From positions 69,579,523 to 69,643,522 of the forward strand of contig CM057228.1 in NCBI GenBank assembly GCA_029891385.1: 64,000 nt of DNA, written 5' to 3'. Position numbers and translations under genes: made by a program. The notes beneath the pieces were generated by a model, which was given only the letters and a program-made list of their open reading frames with translations, was not told the origin of the DNA and ran no database searches. Shown here piece after piece: positions 12,263-23,255 of the stretch. Source of the DNA: Erythroxylum novogranatense (Eukaryota > Streptophyta > Magnoliopsida > Malpighiales > Erythroxylaceae). Within the stretch, counting starts at the first letter, position 1; each line of letters begins with the position of its first letter.

Positions 12263-12436
12263 GTTGTGACCAGAGTAGCCAACGATTAGAGCTTAAAGCT
12301 CAATGAGTGGAAATGAGCCTCGAGCTCAAAAGTGAATCAGAACCTCAAGCTCAACGTTTAAAGAGCCCTATATCCCCCAAGTGGATAAGGGATAGTTATC
12401 AATGAGCCCTATACAGTTCAGGCACTTGGTCACAAC
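12263..12436. repeat. Inverted repeat GTTGTGACC / GGTCACAAC in LTR0
   Basis: Perfect 9-bp arms at 12263-12271 and 12428-12436 enclose a segment rich in GAGCTTAAAGCTC and GCCTCGAGCTC dyads plus two ~41-bp related units (GAGCCCTA). Conserved in LTR2, and nearly so in LTR1. Confidence 0.65.
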
Positions 12437-13557
12437 AAAGTAATAAATGAAAAAGTGAGTCTCATATGCACTGCATATACATAATATGAATGATTAAACT
12501 GTACTGAATGTGAAATGTGCAATGATGCGAATGTGATTTATGTGTTATGTGACTGGGTGAGCCATCGATGATGGTCACTCATTGAGTTCACAAAACTCAA
12601 CCAAAATTTGCAAATATTTTTCAGGACTCAGAAGAATACCCCGTTAGGCAATGGGAGTATATCTACTACCTGCGAATGAAAGATAGTGTAACATCCCATC
12701 ACCGATGGGAAGGGTAGAATAGTAATTTTGAGTGGTCAAATGGGCGTTTAGAAATGCCTTTACATGTTCATGCATAATCTAGCATCCGCATACATGTGAA
12801 TAGTAAATTTTGCATATGAAAAATGATTGCACATGCATTCATGACATTTCCAGGCATAAGTGTTAAGCAATGTGATTGTGAATAAATGTGATTTATGTGT
12901 ATGAAAAATTGAGTTGGAGAGGGGCATTGTGGTTTTTAAATTTTTGGAGAATTTTAAATTTTTTTCTGGAAATTTCGGAGAAATTTTTGGACTAGAAAAA
13001 ATGCCAAATGGCAGAATAATGGTTTACCGGTAGGAGAAATTACTGTCCAGTGGCACTGAAAATTTAGATAAATGATTTTAAGGATTTATTAATTTGAGTC
13101 ATTGGAAATTTGGGGATAAATTGGTGTAGAAATTGAAATTTGTTGGAAAGAGATTAAGAAGGTGACATGTGACAAGTGACACTTGTCACTTGCCTAACAT
13201 GCCACCATGTTGGTATTTTTTTTAATAAAACCACCTTCTTTTGGCCTTTCTCGATGTTTCTTCTTTGAAAATAGGTTTAGTGATTTATGTGAGAAATCCT
13301 CCACCAATTTTCGTAGCTCTCCTCTTCCTTGTTTCTTTTGATTTTTTTCTCATCTTTTCTACCTTCTTCCACTTTGTTTTCTCTTCTTGTGTTCACTAAA
13401 AATCCTAACTTATACCTCACCCCCTTAAGATGATGGTAATCGCGTGTGGTGGAGGGAGTTAAAGATTTTGTGGTTTTGGAAGATTTGGAAGCTTAATAGG
13501 TAAGAAACATGTTTTATCTCATGGTTTTGTAGTTAATTAAATTATTTGTGATGTTTG

Positions 13558-15501
13558 TGTAAGTGATAAGTCGACTTACACATGTTCGGTACCGATAAGT
13601 CGACTTGTTCATTGGATAAGTCGACTTGTTCAAGGTCGGTACTGTTCATATTGTGCCCTAAAGGCAATCCCCTTTAGCGCGTTTTGTTCAAAGTCGTGTG
13701 CAGACTTTATGAATAAATAAAGAAAGGCATACTTCATTAATTTGATGTTCATGAACATTATTTATGAATTGATTGGATCTTTAATCGAATTAATGAAGTC
13801 CATGATATATGACATAGCATGAAGGAAATTATGATGTGCTCATACTCCTGAGATTCCTATCATGTGCAATTATGTCAGTATCTAAATTTTCCCTAGTCAT
13901 GGGATTAATGAGACTGGACATCATTAATCCGGATAGACTAGCACTTGTCATATTCCTTGATTGGATCAAGCAGTGGATCTCAGAAACTGTAAATATGAGA
14001 TATTTATAATTGACATGTGGATGCTTACTAGTGGTAGTAAGTTCATTGGATGACCTGCCATGAGATCATCACATGGATATCTTATCTAAGTGTCAGTGAT
14101 AATCTCATCATAGCAATGGTGCAAGTATCCTTAGACTTGCGGTACTCAAGGATATCTTGGATACTGATCCTGTGCTTTGACTCCATTCCTTGTTACCTTC
14201 CAAAGGTAACTCATAGGGTGGTGCTTGGGTACAGTTTGAGGTATTCGAAGATAATTGAGTAGCCAATAAAGGATTCACCACTTCTAGATTAGCAGAAGAG
14301 ATACCCATGGCCTCTTGTCAGGATCATTACTAAGGCTGGCCAGCATATATGTCATGAAGAGTGTCTTCATTGACATATAGAGTAATGAGTCCCAGGACGA
14401 GAACTGTTATCACTTGGGCTGGACTTGGTCTAGTGAGAGTTGACACTTTGACCATACTCATAACCAAGTGGGGTATAGGATGGTGAAAGGACGAATTGCA
14501 CGAGAATTGTACATGGAAGGGTTCGTGATCCGGTTCGTAATGAATACATCAAATCGATTACTTTCCGGTCAATTGGGGGTCATGATGTGTTGCTAGATAC
14601 CGCTCATGACTTGCTTAGATTAAGTGTTAATCTAAGTGGCCAACATAACCGGGAGCCTAAAGGGTCACACGCATAAGAGTGACTCAGAGAATCTGTAAAA
14701 TAGTAATTGGACAGAGTTCCAATTATGGAGAGCATTAGGATTAAATGGATCCCAATGGGATTGGGATATGTCCCGATGAGATCGCGACATCAATATAGCT
14801 AAGAAAGGTTTCTAGAGCTGTTTCAGCACCGGGGCCCGGTAGGCCGGTAGGACCGACCCCAGTTGGACTGGACCTTAGCAATTATTTATTAATTGATTAA
14901 TTAACTAATTAATTAATTAATTAATTAATTAATTAATTAATTAATGTTGGCTGCGTTGGAATGGGATGAGAGCTTGATAACTTTGACTTTTCAAAGTTAT
15001 ATTTCTTTATTCCATTAAAGGTTAATGGTTTATAATGTCCACACTTGTCATCATCTTATAGTTTCCTTAATTGTTAAGTGTATACATATAAGATGGCTTA
15101 TGGATGTGGTGTGTCTGTCGATGGTTGCTCCAGAAGTGAGGAAGAATGAAAAAGCTTAAGGGTTAGGTTATATGAAAGTGTTTCATTTTCTTCTTCTCTC
15201 ACAAGCTTCATCGATGTTCTCTTCTTCTCCAAGCATGGGCCAACGTTTCCTTCAGTTCTTCAGGACAGAGGTAGGCTCTAGCAGGCTTTAATCTGTTCTC
15301 GCTATTCCCGGGTCAAAGGGTTTGACGCGGTTAGGTTTTCTGATCTCTGCGTGGATCACCTTTAGAGATAGTCTCTTTTGGCTATTTAGGTTGATGTCTT
15401 CATACCGACACCTGGATCCTGGGTTTCGGGAAAGTCCCGGGAACAAAAATTTTTGTTTTCCGCTGCCGGTACATGTGATGTACCTCCGGGATTTTCCTAC
15501 A
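13558..15501 (+). repeat. copia-B 5' LTR (1944 bp)
   Basis: Begins TGTAAGTGATAAGTCGAC and ends GGGATTTTCCTACA, followed by the PBS. Contains three AAGTCGACTT palindromes at 13568, 13597 and 13618, and a (TTAA)n tract at about 14881-14945. Frames inside it (14050-14262, 15322-15564) are not genes. Confidence 0.92.
14881..14945. repeat. (TTAA)n microsatellite in copia-B 5' LTR
   Basis: ATTAATTAATTAATTAA-type tract. A shorter version lies in the 3' LTR at about 22651-22700, so it has changed length since insertion. Confidence 0.85.
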
Positions 15502-15502
15502 G

Positions 15503-15514
15503 TGGTATCGAGGC
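15503..15514 (+). other. copia-B primer binding site, altered
   Basis: TGGTATCGAGGC starts one base after the LTR. Copia-C has the canonical TGGTATCAGAGCC at the same place, so here CAG has become CG. Complementary to initiator tRNA-Met apart from that lesion. Confidence 0.75.
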
Positions 15515-16615
15515 GTCTGGTGTCCCGTATGAAGCTAAAACCTAAGCGAGATCAGAAACCCTAATGGAATTTTCTGTTGATGCATGCTTGCTGTCCAATT
15601 TTCGAATTTATATTGTGATATGTTTTTTGAAATTTTTCTACCCAGAATTGTTCATAACATGTTAGAGAATATGTCTATGAAATTTGAGAATTTATCGATT
15701 TGATTTGATATAGTTTTGCTAATTTAATTCCCTAAGTTTCGGATGCTGTTTTGTGAAACGATTCTGGAACAGGCAGTAGTATAAATTCGATAATAAATTC
15801 TACAAAAATGGTTTTTCGGATTTTCCTTCACCTAAATGTCTCTAAGATGTTGGTGAATGTCTATGAGCATTGAAATTGGATTTCAAGGTGATTGGATATT
15901 TATTTTCGATTTTATTCTATGCTGTTGGGAATTGCTGTGCTGATGAATACAGATTTTGAATCGGCTTTGTTATTTAGGTTGACTGAGTTTTTGATGGATA
16001 AAAATCCTGAAAAAATTCAGGTAGCATGTTCTGAACATGTAATAACCTATGCAATTTTCTCAGAATTTATTGAAATTGTTTCATTGATCATTTCGAGCAA
16101 TGTACAGAACTGGACAGTTTTGTGAAAAATTGTTGGGACTGTTTTGCTTGGCTTGATTGAGTGTGCTTTTTCAGTTCCAATGCCTTGCACCATTTTTAAT
16201 GTGATTAAAAATGTGTTATCTTGATGTATCATGATTTCCAAACTGAATTGCTTGAAGTTGCATTTCCAAGAATTTTCGGATGCCTAAGTGATCACATTAG
16301 TGTCTCGTTAGTATATTGCATTATCTTGTTTGTTTTGACCGTCATATTTTTATGGCATGTGCTGAAGTAAATTTGATAATGTATGTGCTAGCTAGAGATG
16401 CTTAGGATGATAATTTGGGTGTTCTACATTATTTGGAAATTAATGAGTTTTGACTCATTTCAAGCTTTTCATATGGTTTGACTATATAAGGCTTTCATGG
16501 TTCAATGAAGTGTTCATTGAGACATCAAAGTAGCAGATATTACCTTTGGTATTGTGAATTGGAATTGCATGGATTGAGGAATTAGCCGATTAGATTATAG
16601 CAAATTCTGTTGGAC

Positions 16616-16837
16616 AAGTCGACTTATTTAGAAGATAAGGCGACTTGTTCAGGGTCTGTGCATAAGTCGACTTGCAGTGTACAAGGCGACTTGTGCGCGG
16701 GTAGGTGCATAAGGCGACTTATATCAGATAAGTCGACTTGTGCGAGGGCAGAAGACAAGGCGACTTGTATTATGATACAAGGCGACTTGTGTATAAGCGA
16801 GGGCATAAGGCGACTTGCATTCGTTGTAAGTCGACTT
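16616..16837. repeat. AAG(T/G)CGACTT interspersed repeat cluster (10 units)
   Basis: Units start at 16616, 16637, 16664, 16683, 16711, 16730, 16757, 16779, 16807 and 16828. Four are the perfect palindrome AAGTCGACTT and six read AAGGCGACTT. Spacing is irregular (19-28 bp). Three more units sit at the start of each copia-B LTR. The cluster is absent from copia-C. Confidence 0.85.
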
Positions 16838-17037
16838 GTGCGTCTGCTCGAGTTGGATGATGGATGATTAAAAGGATTGATTCAATGTGATTGATGAAAC
16901 CTAAATCATTCCATATAGTCCTGGCGACTATAATCCTTCAGCTTGGAGTCTAGAATTCGAAATCCCTCCTCGGAATATGAAAACTAACGCCTTCCATTAA
17001 TATGGTAAGAACCGAGTTCTTATAGAAATTTGGGTTG

Positions 17038-17422
17038 TTGGGCAAACTCAAGCTCACTCTATACGGATATGTTGAACCATGAAAATAAGATTTTCGATTA
17101 ATGGGTTGGTTTTCCTTTGGAAGCGTTAGTTTGTTGAGCAAACTCAAGGTCAACGTGGACAGAGGCGAAGTTGGGTAGTGTACATTGGGATGTACACGCA
17201 TCAAGGAGTTGATAACCCAATGTAAGTGCACACATCAACAAGTTGATAGCACTGATCGATAGTTGTGTCTAAGATGTAATTGGTATATCTAATACCTCCC
17301 GAGATATAAGGTGGCTTGTTGGGCAAACCCAAGGTCATTCTCAATGTCGGTTATCGATGATGCAATTGGTATGTCCGATACCTACCGATTGACCTAAGTT
17401 GTGGCTTGTTGGGCAAACCCAA
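17038..17422 (+). repeat. Four repeated leader hairpins in copia-B
   Basis: TTGGGCAAACTCAA (17038), TTGAGCAAACTCAA (17134) and TTGGGCAAACCCAA (17319 and 17409). Each is a 5-bp stem around a CAAA loop, followed by AG(G/C)TCA. Stem variants GGG/CCC, GAG/CTC and GGG/CTC (wobble) keep pairing. The copia-C leader has three equivalents. Confidence 0.75.
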
Positions 17423-17769
17423 GGTCACTCTTAGCAATGTCGGATATCGACCCACTAGGACTTTATGTCACTTTGTTTCTCTGGATTCGTAAAGAGGGTT
17501 ATGGATTCTAGGAAACTAGTGGGAGCCATATGCATGTCATGCAAGTCCTTATGATCATGCAGGCATTTCTATTCTATCATTCCTTCTCTCTATCGCGTTT
17601 AGGTTGATTGAAGAAGTTTTTCAGTGTGAATTTTCGCTCTCTATTTTGGACCGAATTTTCTTGATTGGCTGAGGAATCTGAGAATTTTCTCGATCGAGGA
17701 ACCAGGATACGTCTAGATGTTCCACTTCCAGATGCTTTCTTGTCGATGCTTCGATGAGGATTAGAAAGC

Positions 17770-18300
17770 ATATCGTAAGCATCTAAAGGACGATGACATG
17801 GCTACTTGCATTATGCTTGCCTCGATGTCACAGAGAGCTGCGAAGACGAGTCCATGGATGCTCATACTATAGTATTTCATCTTAGGGAGGCGATGAGTAA
17901 GCTCGATGCGAAAGGTTCGAGACCTCGAGGCTTCTCTTCACCATTAAAGATGGCTCGAGGACATTTGCATGCGGTATGCCACAAGATGAATGGCTATATA
18001 GAGAGATTGGTTGTCTTAGGATTTGTAATGGATTATGAGTTAAGTATAGACTTGATTCTGATTGGATTGTCTGACAGTTTTTCACAGTTTGTGATAAACT
18101 ATCAGATGAACCAAATATCCACAACAATTCCTGAGCTGATCAATCTGTTCAAGACAGCTGAGCAGGCTATCAAGGAAGGATAGCAAGCAAGTGCTAGTGG
18201 TGGATGCTTCTTCTTCTGGTCCAAAGAAGAAAAAGGCCAAGAAACCAAATGGAAGTGCCATCAAGGAAAAACCAAAGAAATCGCCTAAAAGGATTTTCCT
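17770..18300 (+). pseudogene. copia-B gag, broken and N-terminally truncated
   Basis: The stretch 17806-18183 encodes MDAHTIVFHLREAMSKLDA, then KMNGYIERLVVLGFVMDYEL and YQMNQISTTIPELINLFKTA, matching the UBN2-like copia gag intact in copia-C (35488-36090). The first ~100 residues seen in copia-C are missing or unreadable. The part after 18183 is lysine-rich (KKAKKPNGSAIKEKPKK), leading to a damaged zinc-knuckle region. Confidence 0.82.
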
Positions 18301-18657
18301 TTCATTGTGGCAAGGCCCGACCCTTGGAGGCTTATGGCCCGTAAAGTCTATCTGAGTTTAAGGCGAAGAAGGCATCAAATGCCTCTACTCCTTCAAATAT
18401 GTTTGTCATTGAGGTTAATACTGTTTCTGATCAAAACATATGGGTATTTGATACCGGTTGTGGCTCATACAAATGAAATGATATGTAGGGGCTCAGGAAC
18501 AGTAGACAACTCATAAAAGGAGAACTAGACCTTCGTGTAGGTAATGCAGCAAGAGTTGCTTCATTAGCCGTAGACACTTATGTCTTGTCACTCCCAAGTG
18601 GGCTTGTATTCAAATTGGATGATTGTCATTTTGTACCCGTTTTAAACAAAGAACATA
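18301..18657 (+). pseudogene. copia-B zinc knuckle/aspartic protease, broken
   Basis: The frame through 18438-18470 reads IWVFDTGCGS, the copia protease active site with Asp-Thr-Gly at 18450-18458, followed by a stop where copia has HICNDMQGL. Downstream GELDLRVGNAARVASLAV and SLPSGLVFKLDDCHFVPVL are the usual protease C-terminal and linker sequences. Multiple stops prevent expression. Confidence 0.8.
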
Positions 18658-19500
18658 TTGTATGTTTTATGTTTAATTAGAGCTAATTTCCATTTGACTT
18701 TTAGAAGCAATGGTTGTTCTATTAGTTCGAATGGAATGCTCTATGGTACTGGTACATTATGCAATAGAATTGACATATTAGATATGTCATATCCAGTTAT
18801 GAATGTCAATGACGCGGAAAGACATAGTCGAGATAACTTAAAATCAACTTACTTATGGCATTGTCGGCTTGGCCATATAAATGAGACACGCATCGCTAAG
18901 CTCCATAAGAGTGGATGTTTAGGGTCATTTGATTATGAATCATATGACACATGCGAATCTTGTTTATTAGGCAAGATGACTAAGTTATCCTTTAAAGGAA
19001 AGGGTGAACGAGTGAATGGAGTATTAGACCTAATACATTCAGATGTATGTGGTCCGATGTCCATCCATGCCAGAAGTGGTTGTCTTTACTTCATTACTTT
19101 TATCGGTGATTATTCACGATATAGGTATCTCATATGTCGATGAGATACAAATCTGAAGCATTTGAATAGTTCAAATAATTCAGAAATGAAGTAAAAAACT
19201 AATTTGGTAAAAGTATGAATACATTACGATCTGATCGTGGTGGAAAATGCTTAGACCAACAGTTTTGAATTATCTCAGAGATAATGGAATTTTATCTCAG
19301 TACACTCCACCTTGCATGCCGCAGCACAATAGTGTGGCTGAAAGGAGAAATCGAACCTTGTTAGACATGGTGCGATTGATGATAGGTTTTGCACAGTTTT
19401 GGGAATATGCGCTCGAGACAGCTGTTTACTTGCTAAACAGAGTTCCATTAAAGACAGTTGTGGTTACTCCATATGAAGATATGGACTAAGCTGAAAGCCT
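18658..19500 (+). pseudogene. copia-B GAG-pre-integrase and integrase, broken
   Basis: 18658-19143 holds LWHCRLGHINETRIAKLHKSG and CESCLLGKMTK (zinc-binding HHCC region) and LIHSDVCGPMSIHARSG with the first catalytic Asp. After a frameshift near 19140, LRSDRGGKCLDQQ gives the second Asp. 19247-19489 contains PQHNSVAERRNRTLLDM with the catalytic Glu, then AVYLLNRVPLKT. The three catalytic residues are spread over different frames. Confidence 0.88.
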
Positions 19501-19960
19501 ATCTTTCTCATCGAAAGTTTGGGATTGTCACCTTACGTGAAGCGGACACGATCGAGATACATTTGATGTAAAAGTGACATGTGTTTGTTAAATAGGATAT
19601 TGTGGGATATCAATTCTACCTTCTTTGAGGAACAAAAGTTGTTTATTTTAAAGCATCTGTTTTCTTAGAAAGAGTTTCTTTTACAAGAGGACGGTGGGAG
19701 CAAAGTTGAACTTGAGGAAGTTCAAGATGCTCGAACAAACGCAGATCAATCGCTGAACTCGCAATTGTAACTCATATAGATGAGGTAGCAGTTCAACCTT
19801 CTATTACACAAGAATTTCAGTAGGTCATGTAGGATACGCCTGTTCTCGAGAGATATGGATTTCTCGTGAGAGCAGAATGGCGTATTGCTCATACGAGATG
19901 ATGAGCTTACTACTATGAAGAGGTTACGAAAAGTTGAGTCTGAAAAATGGCTTTGTGCCA
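19501..19960 (+). pseudogene. copia-B integrase C-terminus/linker, broken
   Basis: Corresponds to the copia-C segment KVWGCPAYVKRIQSDKLDA through PERYGFLMSEQND. Recognisable pieces are GSKVELEEVQDAR near 19700 and the SEKWLCAMKSE region near 19940, in several frames with stops. No functional product. Confidence 0.65.
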
Positions 19961-20545
19961 TGAAATCTGAATGGATTCCATGTATGAAAACCAAGTTTCG
20001 ACTTTGGTTGTTGCACCCGAAGGAATAAAGCCCAAAGGGTGCATATGGGTTTTCAAGAAGAAAACCGACATGGATGGTAATGTGATTACTTATAAAGCAA
20101 GGCTTGTGGCCAAAGGATTTAAATCGAAACAAGGAGTTGACTATGACGAGACCTTCAGCCTCGTAACAATGCTTAAATCCATTCGGATACTCCTAGCCAT
20201 TGCCGCTCATTATGATTATGAGATATGGCAAATGGATGTGAAGACGACTTTCTGAATGGAAATCTTCCCGAGGATGTGTATATGACACAACCAGAGGACT
20301 TCACCTCCTATGATGGCGAAAAGGTATGCAAGCTTCAGAAATCCATGTATGGATTGAAGCAAGCATTCAGGAGTTGGAATATCCGTTTTGATGAGGTACT
20401 CAAAGATTTTGGTTTCTCACAAAATTCGAATGTACATTGTGTGTATAAGAAGGTTTATGGAACTGCAATCGTATTCCTTGTGTTATAAGTAGATGACATA
20501 TTAATACTAGGAAAACGATGTCTCTATGCTACAATCAGTTAAGAT
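19961..20545 (+). pseudogene. copia-B reverse transcriptase with a stop at the catalytic motif
   Basis: 19971-20255 encodes MYENQVSTLVVAPEGIKP, RLVAKGFKSKQGVDYDETF and MLKSIRILLAIAAHYDYEI. 20225-20488 encodes VYMTQPEDFTSYDGEKVCKL, MYGLKQAFRSWN and CVYKKVYGTAIVFLVL. The next codon (20486-20488) is TAA where the Tyr of YVDD belongs, and the text continues VDDI. One frameshift separates the two parts at about 20225-20255. Confidence 0.9.
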
Positions 20546-21270
20546 TTGGTTGTCCAAACCCTTTTTGCGATGAAAGACCTTGGTAAAGCAACTTATATCC
20601 TTGGGATAAAGATTTATAGAGATAGATCAAAGAAGTTGCTTGGTCTTTCACAATCATCGTACATAGATGAGATGCTAAAGAGGTTTAGCATGGAACAATG
20701 CTATGTACGAGGCCCGATGTATCGTATGCTCTAAGTGTTACGAGAAGATACCAATCGGATCCTGGTGAGGGTCACTGGGTGGCTGTCAAGAATATCCTCA
20801 AGTACTTGCGAAGCACTAAGGATGTTTTCTTGATCTATGGAGATGGAAATCTCCAGTGGCGGGCATTCGATGCAAGTATTTAATCGATAAGGATGATTCG
20901 AATCACAATCGGGTTATATACATTCACACTAAATAGCGTGGCGGTCGGTTGGAAAAGTTTCAAACAAGAGAGGATGGCGATTCATCAACCGAGGCAGAGT
21001 ACATTGCCGCGTGAGATGCATGAAAGGAAGCGGTTTGGATCGAAGTTAATTATCGAACTTAATCTGGTCCCTAGCTGTGATGGGCCCATAGGATTGTATT
21101 GTGATACAATGGGGCTAGTGCGCAGGCAAAGGAACCAAGGTCTTATCGACGATCCGAACTCGTACTACGCCGATTCGGGAAATCATCGGTTGAGATGATG
21201 TCCTGATAGAGAGAATTCTGACAGAGCAAAGTGTTGCTGTTCCGTTGACAAAGCCATTGTCACAGGAGAA
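20546..21270 (+). pseudogene. copia-B RT end and RNase H, internally deleted
   Basis: Starts FAMKDLGKATYILGIKIYRD, then LGLSQSSYIDEMLKRFSMEQ. At about 20696 roughly 130-140 bp present in copia-C are lost between FSMEQ and AMLCTRP. 20698-20883 continues PDVSYALSVTRRYQSDPGEG and DVFLIYGDGNLQ. The terminal RNase H part (about 20870-21200) is full of CAG-to-CGG/CG changes and frameshifts relative to copia-C. Confidence 0.85.
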
Positions 21271-21327
21271 TTGTGATTCTCATGGACTCGCTTATGGTAT
21301 TAGATACTAAGGCGATTGGCTTTAGGT

Positions 21328-21340
21328 CAAGTGGGAGATT
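21328..21340 (+). other. copia-B polypurine tract
   Basis: CAAGTGGGAGATT immediately before the TGTAAG of the 3' LTR, matching copia-A and copia-C. Confidence 0.85.
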
Positions 21341-23255
21341 TGTAAGTGATAAGTCGACTTACACATGTTCGGTACCGATAAGTCGACTTGTTCATTGGAT
21401 AAGTCAACTTGTTCAAGGTCGGTACTGTTTATATTGTGCCCTAAAGGCAATCCCCTTTAGCGCGTTTTGTTCAAAGTCGTGTGCAGACTTTATGAATAAA
21501 TAAAGGCATACTTCATTAATTTGATGTTCATGAACATTATTTATGAATTGATTGGATCTTTAATCGAATTAATGAAGTCCATGATAAATGACATAGCATG
21601 AAGGAAATTATGATGTGCTCATACTCCTGAGATTCCTATCATGTGCAATTATGTCAGTATCTAAATTTTCTCTAGTCATGGGATTAATGAGACTGGACAT
21701 CATTAATCCGGATAGACTAGCACATGTCATATTCCTTGATTGGATCAGCGGTGGATCTCGAAGCGTAAATATGAGATATTTATAATTGACATGTGGATGC
21801 TTACTAGTGGTAGTAAGTTCATTGGATGACTGCCATGAGATCATCACATGGATATCTTATCTAAGTGTCGTTGATAATCTCATCATAGCAATGGTGCAAG
21901 TATCCTTAGACTTGCGGTACTCGAGGATATCTTGGATCCGATCCGTGCTTTGACTCCATTCCTTGTTACCTTCCGGAGGTAACTCATAGAATTGGTGCTT
22001 GGAGTGCAGTTTGAGGTATTCAAGATAATTGAGTAGCCAATAAAGGATTCACCACTACGGATTAGCGTAAGAGATACCCATGGCCTCTTGTCGGGATCAT
22101 TACTAAAGTGGCGGCATATATGTCATGAAGAGTGTCTTCATTGACATATAGAGTAATGAGTCCCGGGGCGAAGCCGTTATCACTGGGCTGGACTTGGTCT
22201 AGTGAGAGTTGACACTTTGACCATACTCATAACCAAGTGGGGTATAGGATGGTGAAAGGACGAATTGCACAGTAATTGTCTATGGAAGGGTTCGTGATCT
22301 GGTTCGTAATGAATACATCAAATCGATTACTTTCCGGTCAATTGGGGGTCATGATGTGTTGCTAGATACCGCTCATGACTTGCTTAGATTAAGTGTTAAT
22401 CTAAGTGGCCAACATAACCGGGAGCCTAAAGGGTCACACGCATAAGAGTGACTCAGAGAATCTGTAAAATAGTAATTGGACAGAGTTCCAATTATGGAGA
22501 GCATTAGGATTAAATGGATCCCAATGAGATTGGGATATGTCCCGATGAGATCGCGACATCAATATTGCTAAGAAAGGTTTCCGGAGTGTTTTGATCGGGG
22601 CCCAGAGGCGGTAGGACCAGACCCAGTTGGACTGGACCTTAGCAATTATTTATTAATTGATTAATTAACTAATTAATTAATTAATTAATTAATTAATTAA
22701 TGTTGGCTGTGTTGGAATGGGATGAGAGCTTGATAACTTTGACTTTTCAAAGTTATATTTCTTTATTCCATTAAAGGTTAATGGTTTATAAAGTCCACAC
22801 TTGTCATCATCTTATAGTTTCCTTAATTGTTAAGTGTATACATATAAGATGGCTTATGGATGTGGTGTGTCTGTCGATGGTTGCTCCAAAAGTGAGGAAG
22901 AATGAAAAAGCTTAAGGGTTAGGTTATATGAAAGTGTTTCATTTTCTTCTTCTCTCACAAGCTTCATCGATGTTCTCTTCTTCTCAAGCATGGGCCAACG
23001 TTTCCTTGATTCTCCAGATGAGGTAGGCTCTAGCAGAGCTTTAATCTGTTCTCGCTATTCCCGGGTCAAAGGGTTTGACTCGGTTAGGTTTTCTGATCTC
23101 TGCGTGGATCACCTTTAGAGATAGTCTCTTTTGGCTATTTAGGTTGATGTCTTCATACCGACACCTAGATCCTGGGTTTCGGGAAAGTCCCGGGAACAAA
23201 AATTTTTGTTTTCCGCTGCCGGTACATGTGATGTACCTCCCGGGATTTTCCTACA
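21341..23255 (+). repeat. copia-B 3' LTR (1915 bp)
   Basis: Aligns end to end with 13558-15501. Differences cluster at CAG/CTG triplets and include many 1-3 bp losses. Ends GGGATTTTCCTACA, followed by TSD GTTTG. Open frames inside are the shifted equivalents of those in the 5' LTR. Confidence 0.92.

Larger units (their letters stand above)
9555..12624 (+). other. Putative LTR-contained intron, LTR0
   Basis: Donor-like TTAG|GTAAGAAT at 9555 and acceptor-like TATTTTTCAG|GACTC at 12624, 3070 nt. Equivalent sites exist in LTR1 and LTR2. Contains the 182-bp repeats and the CpG block. Confidence 0.45.
4100..12686 (+). repeat. Family X LTR0, split by Y-minus and lacking its last ~0.35 kb
   Basis: Starts TGTAACATCTCG, like the other X LTRs (TGTAACATCCCATCAC). 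After removal of 4788-9506 and one TSD copy, 3863 bp remain, and they align in order with LTR1 and LTR2 up to about 340-390 bp short of the LTR end. Recognisable modules are a donor-like site at 9555, 182-bp repeats at 10360-10640, a CpG-dense block at 10712-10820, the inverted repeat at 12263/12428 and an acceptor-like site at 12624. It stops abruptly where LTR1 begins. No genes. Confidence 0.85.
15515..17769 (+). other. copia-B untranslated leader
   Basis: About 2.25 kb between PBS and gag with no supported gene. Holds the AAG(T/G)CGACTT repeat cluster (16616-16837), then four small hairpins (17038, 17134, 17319, 17409). Its 3' part aligns with the copia-C leader (36091-36800, minus). Open frames here (15892-16125, 16610-16867, 16950-17231) show no family and are treated as chance. 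Confidence 0.75.
13558..23255 (+). mobile_element. copia-B: Ty1/copia element with both LTRs, inactive
   Basis: Complete 9698-bp insertion with TSD GTTTG at 13553-13557 and 23256-23260. LTRs are 13558-15501 and 21341-23255. The order is PBS, long leader, gag, protease, integrase, RT, RNase H, PPT, as in Ty1/copia. Every domain is broken by stops, frameshifts or deletions. It is the same family as copia-C (LTR and protein alignments), but each copia-B LTR has about 90 extra bp at its start. Confidence 0.92.

Noticed and set aside
14881..14945. Origin or matrix-attachment element
   Set aside because: It is a simple (TTAA)n microsatellite duplicated in both LTRs; nothing else supports a function.
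16616..16837. CRISPR-like array
   Set aside because: Repeats are only ~10 bp, spacing is 19-28 bp and irregular, units vary, and the context is a plant retrotransposon leader.
16610..16867. Open frame with repeating KSTC / KATC / GDLC cysteine motifs
   Set aside because: The pattern is the translation of the AAG(T/G)CGACTT repeats at irregular, non-codon spacing; the opposite strand gives a similar artefact. No domain or start context supports a protein.
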